A stretch of 64,000 bases of DNA from Conus ventricosus (Eukaryota > Mollusca > Gastropoda > Neogastropoda > Conidae), in NCBI GenBank assembly GCA_018398815.1, contig CM031628.1, forward strand, positions 11,669,277 through 11,733,276. Direction: 5' to 3'. Below are positions 57,250 through 64,000 of this stretch, one piece after another. The notes beneath the pieces are model-generated. The model was given only the letters and a program-made list of their open reading frames with translations. It searched no databases and was not told where the DNA came from. Both the position numbers and the translations under genes were made by a program. Each line of letters opens with the position of its first letter. Within the stretch, counting starts at the first letter, position 1.

Positions 57250-57535
57250 AAAGAACCATGCATGGACACGTGCACAGAGACATGTTGACATGTGCCAAAT
57301 GACATATAGACAAAGTGACATGATGACATTGACATATAGCCAGTGGGTAGGACACAGTGACATGAGACATAGTGACATGTTTACATATAGCCCAAGTGCG
57401 TAGACACAGTGACATAGAGATAATTGACATGGAGACATATGACTATAGCCCAACTGGCGTAGAGATACAGTGACATAGAGACATGTTGACATATAGCCCA
57501 ACTGGCGTAGAGACACAGTGACATAGACACAAGCC
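57250..57535. repeat. 60-bp minisatellite, copy 2
   Basis: Four to five units of GACATGTTGACATATAGCCC, AACTGGCGTAGAGACACAGT. Shorter array than copy 1. Confidence 0.93.
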
Positions 57536-57539
57536 CACA

Positions 57540-58455
57540 CCTCTGGCGTCACTTAGGTCTTAGTTGCCTGTCATTCACTTTTATGACGACAACGACGACG
57601 ACGACACTGAAAATAGAGAACTTTAGCAGCCCGCGTTAGCCACCGGCGTCCTTAGGGAATTCCCTTTTTCTCTCATAGAGGCGATGTGTGCATGCGCAAC
57701 CTTGCCAAGCAAGGCCGCGGCCGGCTGAGCGCGTCGTTCAATCGGGGTTTTTAACGCCGCTCGTGGAAGCGATCTTTACGAGCCCAATGTCTGCTTTATA
57801 ATTGGTAAGTACTTCCAATGTGTTAACAAAAACATTAGTCTACACATTTCCTGTTGTATTACACGGTATATTACGGTGCTAAAAGCCCAAAGAATCACTA
57901 CAAAGTAAAATGTAAGCTGAATCGATTCGACAACAAAATTGGCGGAACGTTGGCCTAGACTCAGAGTCAGTCGTTTATTTGTCATAGAAAACCCAAGGAG
58001 GCCTATGAAGCCTCCTAAACCTTGGTTGTTTTGAATCTGTAAATTTTTGTTTACTCCAGTAGAACAACAACAACATGAACTCCATGTGGAATTATTTGTA
58101 GTCTACGTGAAATGTGTCAGTGCATACGAGCACATTTGTTGATCTAGATGAAATACAGGGGACGCCACTCTTCCAAAGTACAGCAGACGACTCCGGACGC
58201 TGCTAACACGCCAACACAGAACGCGGAGCTGTAGGGCGGAAGCCGTGTTTGACGTCACGCGACGAAGACGCCGATTGAACGAAAGTCGCCGCTAAAGTTC
58301 TCTAATGATAATGAGGAGGAGGAGGAGGAGGAGGGGGAAGATAATGATAATGGCGATGACTGTAGGCCTGCACGCGTGCGTGCACCCAAACGTGTGCGTG
58401 CATGCATGCGGGCGGGCGTATGCGTTCGTGCGCACGTGTGTGTGTGTGTGTGTGT

Positions 58456-58499
<44 letters not shown>

Positions 58500-58551
58500 C
58501 GTACACACGTGAGTAACTGTCTGCCTCCGTTGTATAAACCGTTCCTCACTT

Positions 58552-58583
<32 letters not shown>

Positions 58584-58600
58584 CACACAAGATGGTGGAC
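57540..58600. repeat. Unknown duplicated segment, copy 2
   Basis: Counterpart of 42040-43150. It includes CGACGACGACGACAC, GGCCGCGGCCGGCTGAGCGC, a GT run (58436-58498) and a CA run (58553-58580). No coding potential seen. Confidence 0.7.
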
Positions 58601-58619
58601 AGTGGGGAAAGTTTCGGTT

Positions 58620-60110
58620 GGGCTCTCCTAAAAATTTCCGCAAAACTACCATCAACATGACCAGACTGACTCGATCAAGAAGTCTAGGCAGTCCCTGTTA
58701 CGATCGAAGAGATTTGTCTGCTTTCAATCTAGAAGGATCAGTTATCAATTATACACAGTCTGACAAATTTTTAGGAGTAATCCTTACATCACAATTGTCA
58801 TGGAAAGAGCATTTAGAATACGTAATGATGAAAGCTAAAAAGAGTCTGAACTTCAAAAAATTGTCAGCAAACAACAGTGGGACAAGACATTTCCACTCGT
58901 ATACATCTAGTAACAGCACTTGTTCGTTCAAAGTTAACATATGCCCAAGAGGTATTCTTCTCTGCCCCAAAATACCTTTTAAGAAAAATGCAAAGTATAG
59001 ACAGTAAAGCCTATAAACTTGCCATTGGAGTTCCAGTATATACATCTTCATTAAAAACATATGCCAAAATTGGTATATTACCTTTTGAAGAAAATATGAA
59101 ACTTGCATCATCTAAATATGTCCTAAGGAGTACATCATGTTCCAAATTCAAATTATGATGAAGTGTGCGTAAAATCAGACACGGGTTTTCCCAAAAGAGC
59201 AAAGTCGGTTGCCTCTTTAGAAACAATAGGTACTTTCACTTATGACATTTTTCAAGAGTCAGGAATCAATAAGAAAGATATATCATCTCGTGTACTGTTC
59301 ACTGCAGTCCCTAAATGGGAATTACTATCAGCCTATTTCGATACTAATTATACAAATATAAATGAAAAATGATGGTGCCACTTTATCTGCTTCTGTAAAA
59401 GCTCATATTTTTTAGCACTACCCGGACCATATAAAAATTTACACTGATGGCTCTAAGCTAGATAATGACATGGTTGGAGCTGCATTTGTAATCCCAGCTT
59501 TAAAAGCAGAAAAGGCTTACCATCTTGGAAAACATTTTTCAATATTTACAGCAGAACTTATTGCTATTTTGATGGGTTTTAATTTTTCTGCTTGATCTTC
59601 CTTTTAGTCTAGTTCAGGTATTATTTTTGGTTGATTCTAAATCTGTTTTAGACGCGCTACAGTCTTATAATCTAAAAGTAAGAGGTAATATTATTGCAGA
59701 AATTTATCATACACTCCATTATTTGTCACTGCGCGGAACTAGTATCTCATTCTCTTGGGTTTCATCACATTGTAATATTTTTGGTAATGAATGGGCGGAC
59801 AGAACAGCTGAAAAGGGTGCAATGAACATTAAAAATTCTGTATGTGTTAAAAATTCCTTTATCTTTATCTGAAAGTTATTCCTTAATAAGGAAAACTTGT
59901 TGGAATTATGTGAAGGAACTATTAGGAGGTTCTTTTGTAAATTTCACTGAAAAGAGGAATATTTTCAAAGTCAAACATATACATTCCTGCAATGGTGAGC
60001 TCATGTGTGAAAAGCGAACACTGTCATCCCTGGTCTACAGATTCAGACTGAATGCTCTCAGATGCGAATTCAACAGTCATGTTAAGTGCGTCTGCGGTGA
60101 GAAATAACAC
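58620..60110 (+). pseudogene. LINE with RNase H (LINE-d), copy 2
   Basis: RT thumb (QSDKFLGVILTSQLSWKEHL near 58755-58815), connection region (KLTYAQEVFFSAPKYLLRKM), then RNase H: IYTDGSKLDND near 59436-59468, AELIAILMGF, MVDSKSVLDAL at 59627 and WVSSHCNIFGNEWADRTAE near 59757-59815. The C terminus has LRCEFNSHVKCVCGEK and is cut by the LTR at 60111. A few indels divide it into four frames, fewer than in copy 1. RT followed by RNase H points to the I/Nimb/R1-like group. The RT palm is absent here. Confidence 0.82.
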
Positions 60111-61715
60111 TGTCATGAGTCGGCCGAAATTCTCGAGCATTTAGGCAAATTAAGGTATTGCTGTTGTTGAGAGCACGTTCCTTGGTCTTCAAGTGTGCGA
60201 ATTCAGGCATCACCAGGGGGGGATACCCCGAGTCGTATACTGAAGGAGGGAGAGTACTGGGAAGTGTTTCGCATGTCCGAGGGATAGTGACAAGGAGTTG
60301 GCGACCTGCCAGTCCTGGGTAGAGAAGAGTGCCATTTGAGCACTGGCTATTCACTGGCTCTCCAGTGGGCCTGAAGGGAAGGCGATCATGTCAGGTGACC
60401 GTCACGGTAGGTGACCGTCAGCCTGCCGGCAGAGTACAGCGACCATTCAGTCGTCCCTGTTCTGAGGAAGGAATGGAAGGCTGCGGCCTATCGAGTGGTT
60501 TGCGCCTTGTAGTCTATAGAGGTAGTAAATACTAGAAGCATCAGTCATGGCTGGTGGAGAGGTCCAGGCTGTTAGTTCAATGGGTAGCTTGGGGGAATCG
60601 AACATGAGTTTGAATAGGAGGTTATGCATTAACCACTGGGTGCCCAAGTCTTTGTTGGCGCTAGCAGCTGTGGTGTGTGTGTATGTGTAGGTGACTAGGA
60701 TCCCATTGGTGGAATAAAAATAACTTGGGGATTTATTGGTAACAAATCGTGCGATGTGTGTGTGCCAGTGATTCCATTGGTTGAGCCAGTTAAACTCGGG
60801 TTCTCTCTTTCTTTGAGAACGAATATAAGGTGCTTGGAAAACCAGGAAGTGTGTGACTCACTTAAGGGAAAGTGAACTCGCCGTCTTGCTGAGGCTCAAG
60901 AAAATACAGCGTGAAGCAGAGGTTAGCTGTCGCTTGTTGTCTCCTGGGTGGGGACGTAAGACAGTGGAGGTTGCTGTAGCCTCGGAACCGACGACGAGAA
61001 GAATTGTCTCCCGTGTGGGACGGTCGACAGCAAGACGTGACAGCCTGTTGGAGCCTAGACAGGGAGCTGCCAGACAACGGTGGGGTGTTTGCAGCCAGAG
61101 AAGACCTGTGGAAGGCTGACATGGAGCCCTTTCCGTGGAGAGGGCGAAGTAACGGTGGAGTCCGGGAGACTCGGTGTGAGGGTGCGACTCAAGCTACGTT
61201 GCCAGTGTCCCCCAACTGGGATTTGGCCAATCGGGAGGACACAACGTGTGGCAGCTTCAGCTCGTGGTCGTACAGTGGATGAGAGAAACTGACGGTCAAA
61301 CCAAGGAATGCTGGCAAGTTATGGACATTTTTAATTGCCCTTAAAGTTATAAGTGTGCAAACAGAATAGTGGAATATTGTCTTTCCTGGCTAAGTAAGAA
61401 TAACTGAAGAACAGGGATGCGATTTATGAAATTGTCTGTATGCTGTTTACATTGTTGTATGATACAGATAGTTGTGTTGTGTAGTGACGGGTGGGGGCTC
61501 GGAGTCAAGTTGAATAAAAGTTGATTATTTTCAATGAAATGTTATTGTTTCCCGTCACCTTTGTGCGGGCCCGATGTGAGTGACAGAGTGCGTGTGCCTA
61601 TGCAAGAGCGCATTTTGTTGTGAAAGCGTAAATACTTCTGTCTATAACCCCCTGCATCCCTGAATATGAAAATCATATTTTAATAACGAGGGGGAGCGTC
61701 GAGACACCCGTCACA
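60111..61715 (+). repeat. LTR 3 (5' LTR of copy 2), 1.6 kb
   Basis: TG...CA ends (TGTCATGAG ... CCGTCACA), AATAAA polyadenylation signal at 61513-61518, and a primer-binding site 2 bp downstream. Same insertion site in LINE-d as LTR 1, so the insertion predates the large duplication. Confidence 0.88.
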
Positions 61716-61717
61716 AA

Positions 61718-61735
61718 TTGGGGCTCGTCCGGGAT
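61718..61735 (+). promoter_or_regulatory. Primer-binding site, tRNA-Pro type
   Basis: TTGGGGCTCGTCCGGGAT matches the complement of the tRNA-Pro 3' end used by murine-leukaemia-type retroviruses at 17 of 18 positions, at the expected place after the LTR. Confidence 0.8.
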
Positions 61736-62164
61736 GAACATAAATGAGCCATAAGTGATTTTGATTCTGGTTTTGTTCAATTGCAGAGGGATTTGAAATC
61801 TGTCATAATTGTGGAAACCTAGATTGTTGTTTCTTTTCGGGAAAGACGTTAGTCATGTGTTGATTGTTTTGATCTTTTTTTTTCATGACTGGGCCTTGTA
61901 TTTGAACTTGCTTGATTTGGTTGCTGTTGAGGTTGATTGTGTGTAGCACAACTATTTGATCGCTTATTTACAAGTGATCGTGTGGATATCTCGCTTGTTA
62001 CTGTGGTTGTATTAACTAGCTGATCGAGGGTTAGATAGCTTCAGAATGTCGACTGAAGAGGGTGCTGAGACAATGGGTCCCCGCTGAAAAGATGGACCTC
62101 ATAGAAGAAGGAAAAGCTTTAAGGACTAAAGGTCCGGAACTGAAGGCATATGTAATGAGAACTG

Positions 62165-62560
62165 GCCCCGTGTAATCGAGGCCCAGAAAATACAAAGGGA
62201 AAGGCAAGAGAGAGAAAGAGAACGGGAAAAAGAGGAGAGAGAAAGAGAACGGGAAAAAGAGGAGAGAGAAAGAGAACGGGAAAAAGAGGAGAGAGAAAGG
62301 GAACAGGAAAAAGAGGATCGAGAAAGGAACGGGAAAAAGAGGAGAGAGAAAGGGAACGGGAAAAAGAGGAGAGAGAAAGGGAACGGGAAAAAGAGGAGAG
62401 AGAAAGAGAACGGAAAAAGAGGAGAGAGAAAGAGAACGGGAAAAAGAGGAGAGAGAACGGAAAAGGAGGAGAGAGAACGGGAAAAGGAGGAGAGAGAAAG
62501 AGAACAGGAAAGAGAGGAAGAGAAAAGAACGGGAAAGAGAAGAGAGAGAAAGAGAGAAGA
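62165..62560. repeat. 25-bp minisatellite coding Glu/Arg/Lys-rich gag N terminus
   Basis: About 14 units of GAACGGGAAAAAGAGG, AGAGAGAAA. Because 25 is not a multiple of 3, unit number changes the frame. The flanking MDLIEEGKALRTKGPEL (from about 62091) and the EFELEK tail are typical of Gypsy gag starts with a charged coiled coil. Confidence 0.88.
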
Positions 62561-62604
62561 TAAGGAGTTTGAGTTAGAAAAATAAAATTGGAGAAAGAAC
62601 GGAC

Positions 62605-63304
62605 GTGGACGCAAAACCTCAAGTGAACTTTGCACCACATGTCAGTCCCTTGATCAATATGCCAAGGTTCGATGATAATCCCGACCATTTAGAGGATTTC
62701 ATTTCGCAATTTGAAAGGATTGCCAAAGATCAGGGCTTACCCGAAGAACGGTGGGCCACAAATTTGTCTGCGCTGCTGACACCCAAAGCTAGGGATGCTT
62801 TTTTCTGCTTACCACCGGAAAAACAGACAGATTATGAGTCGGTGCGCGATGCTTTGTTTCAGAGTATCAAGTAACCGCCGATAGATATAGAAATTGTTCA
62901 GAGAAACCGTTCGTAAATCAGGTGAGACGCACGTACAGTTCCTTTATCGGCTTAGGGCTCTCTTTGACAAATGGATAAGGTTAGGAAACATCGAACAAAC
63001 TTTTGAGTCTTTGAGGAGGAGATCGTTAGAGAGCAAATTCTCTCCACTTGTCGGAAGGATCTCACAGTATTCTTGCAGAAAGAGAATTAGGAATTTAGAG
63101 GAGCTAGTGAAAGTTGCCGACAGGTATGAATCTGCCCATGATCAGCGTAATGGGATGAAGGGATCGAACCAATCGACCCGTATTGCCCAGACCACACAGT
63201 CAGGGATGATTCGCCGACTCCCTACAAACAGGAGGCGAGAACCGCAGTTAGAAACGGATTCTAAGTCCCGTGTCAACAGTGGGACTCAAGAGAATGTTAA
63301 GTGA
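62605..63304 (+). pseudogene. gag capsid-like region, copy 2, one frameshift
   Basis: Two open segments (62605-62874 and 62894-63304). The first has MPRFDDNPDHLEDFISQFER and WATNLSALLTPKARDAF, the second FLYRLRALFDKWIRLGN and RIRNLEELVKVADRYESAHD. This is the retrotransposon/SCAN-like capsid helical fold of Gypsy gag. The frame changes near 62880 by a small indel. Confidence 0.85.
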
Positions 63305-63560
63305 AACGCACATGTTTTAAAGTGGGCGAGAGGGTCATATCGCCAAGGAATGTAGCGGACTGCGAATACATTCCGTTGTTGCCGTTGATACAATTCAACA
63401 GCAAGGCAGAGTACCACCACCAACTACTAGGGCAGTAGTAAACGGGAAGCTGGTGACCTGTTTGTTAGATACAGGACTGACTCTAGCGGCAATGGTAGAG
63501 CCTGGTTTTGTGAGAGAGACAGACTAACCGGGAAACCACCTGCGTGCGATATGCAGTATG
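63305..63560 (+). pseudogene. gag zinc knuckle and aspartic protease remnant
   Basis: Just after gag, ATGTTTTAAAGTGGGCGAGA and GAATGT mark a degenerate CCHC knuckle. About 80 bp later a frame reads VNGKLVTCLLDTGLTLAAMV, where LLDTG is the aspartic protease active-site motif (near 63460-63475). The frame is lost soon after, and no RT follows before the window end. Confidence 0.7.
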
Positions 63561-63769
63561 GAAGAATTAATCGGCTACCTTTGGCCCGTGTCAAAGAGAG
63601 TCAGAGTTTGTCAGGAGTACTCTCACTGCAGCAGTGCAAAACAATCTTTCCCTATCCAGCTTGTTAGGGGAAGGTATATCCTCCTGAAGCCTAACCAGGC
63701 TGCCAGTCAAGTAGGGAACGCAAGGTAGTGCAGGTAGAAAGTAAACAGAAAGCAGTGGAGTGCACAGGC

Positions 63770-63960
63770 GCCGCTAGCAGTGGAGCTAGCGTGGGCCATG
63801 AAGGTGCCGTGGTGGTGGTGCAGTGGACCATGAAATAGGTCGTAGTGGCGGTGCCGTAGGCCATGAGGTGGCCGTAGTGGCGGTGCCGTGGGCCATGGTG
63901 GCCGTAGTGGTGGTTTAAAAAGTTGTTTGGCGTTGCCATGGCAGTCAGAAATGTAGGAGC
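63770..63960. repeat. GCCGTAGTGGCGGTGCC-type tandem repeat, copy 2
   Basis: Units GTAGTGGCGGTGCCG, TGGGCCATGGTGGCC recur about five times in place of the expected RT region, at the same position as in copy 1. Confidence 0.8.
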
Positions 63961-64000
63961 CACGTGGCGGACCTCAGGGTCGGGCCAACATGGACCACAG

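Overview
The window looks like nuclear DNA of an animal, most likely a mollusc and perhaps a gastropod. It is AT-rich, full of microsatellites (GT/CA, GA/CT, ATG/ATC) and broken retroelements, and holds no convincing host gene. The taxonomic guess is inference: a short repeat near 25.6 kb recalls gastropod interspersed repeats, and Polintons of this gene set are known to me from marine invertebrates.

The core is a 15.6-kb Polinton/Maverick (adintovirus-like) element, copy B, at 7258-22865. It has terminal inverted repeats, AG...CT ends and a 5-bp target duplication (ACTGT). It sits in the RNase H region of a DIRS-type retrotransposon: RT/RNase H remnants lie left (6430-7257) and the tyrosine recombinase remnant lies right (22866-24064). 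Cargo left to right: a broken left-arm gene, tandem repeats, a cluster of small genes (one with a CxxCxC Cys cluster, one single-membrane-span, one long basic-tailed), two small membrane genes, a retroviral-type (DDE) integrase, a protein-primed family B DNA polymerase, a 42-aa ORF, a hydrophobic-core protein, a probable major capsid protein, a coiled-coil membrane protein, a second structural candidate with a C-terminal membrane anchor, two small conserved proteins and an FtsK/HerA-type packaging ATPase. The logic is that of an integrated virus: integrase inserts, PolB copies from protein-primed ends, capsid proteins and ATPase would package. Most large genes carry frameshifts, so this copy appears inactive, or is partly mis-assembled.

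A second, more decayed copy (A) lies head-to-head at 1-6079 on the opposite strand and runs off the left edge. Its first 3.2 kb are the reverse complement of about 9.2-12.5 kb. The tips of A and B fold into the same two-stem hairpin although their stem sequences differ, and A's terminal repeat also carries the tail of the ATPase gene. These are the most interesting observations.

24-40 kb: microsatellites and three broken non-LTR retrotransposons, plus a tRNA-like SINE. 40.9-48.9 kb and 57.2-64 kb are two copies of one large direct repeat: a 60-bp minisatellite, about 1 kb of unknown sequence, and a LINE with RNase H into which a Gypsy-like LTR retrotransposon (about 1.6-kb LTRs, tRNA-Pro-type primer site, gag and protease) has inserted. 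Copy 1 is full of small insertions compared with copy 2, which suggests unpolished long-read sequence or a false duplication. 52.3-57.2 kb is nearly all simple repeat.
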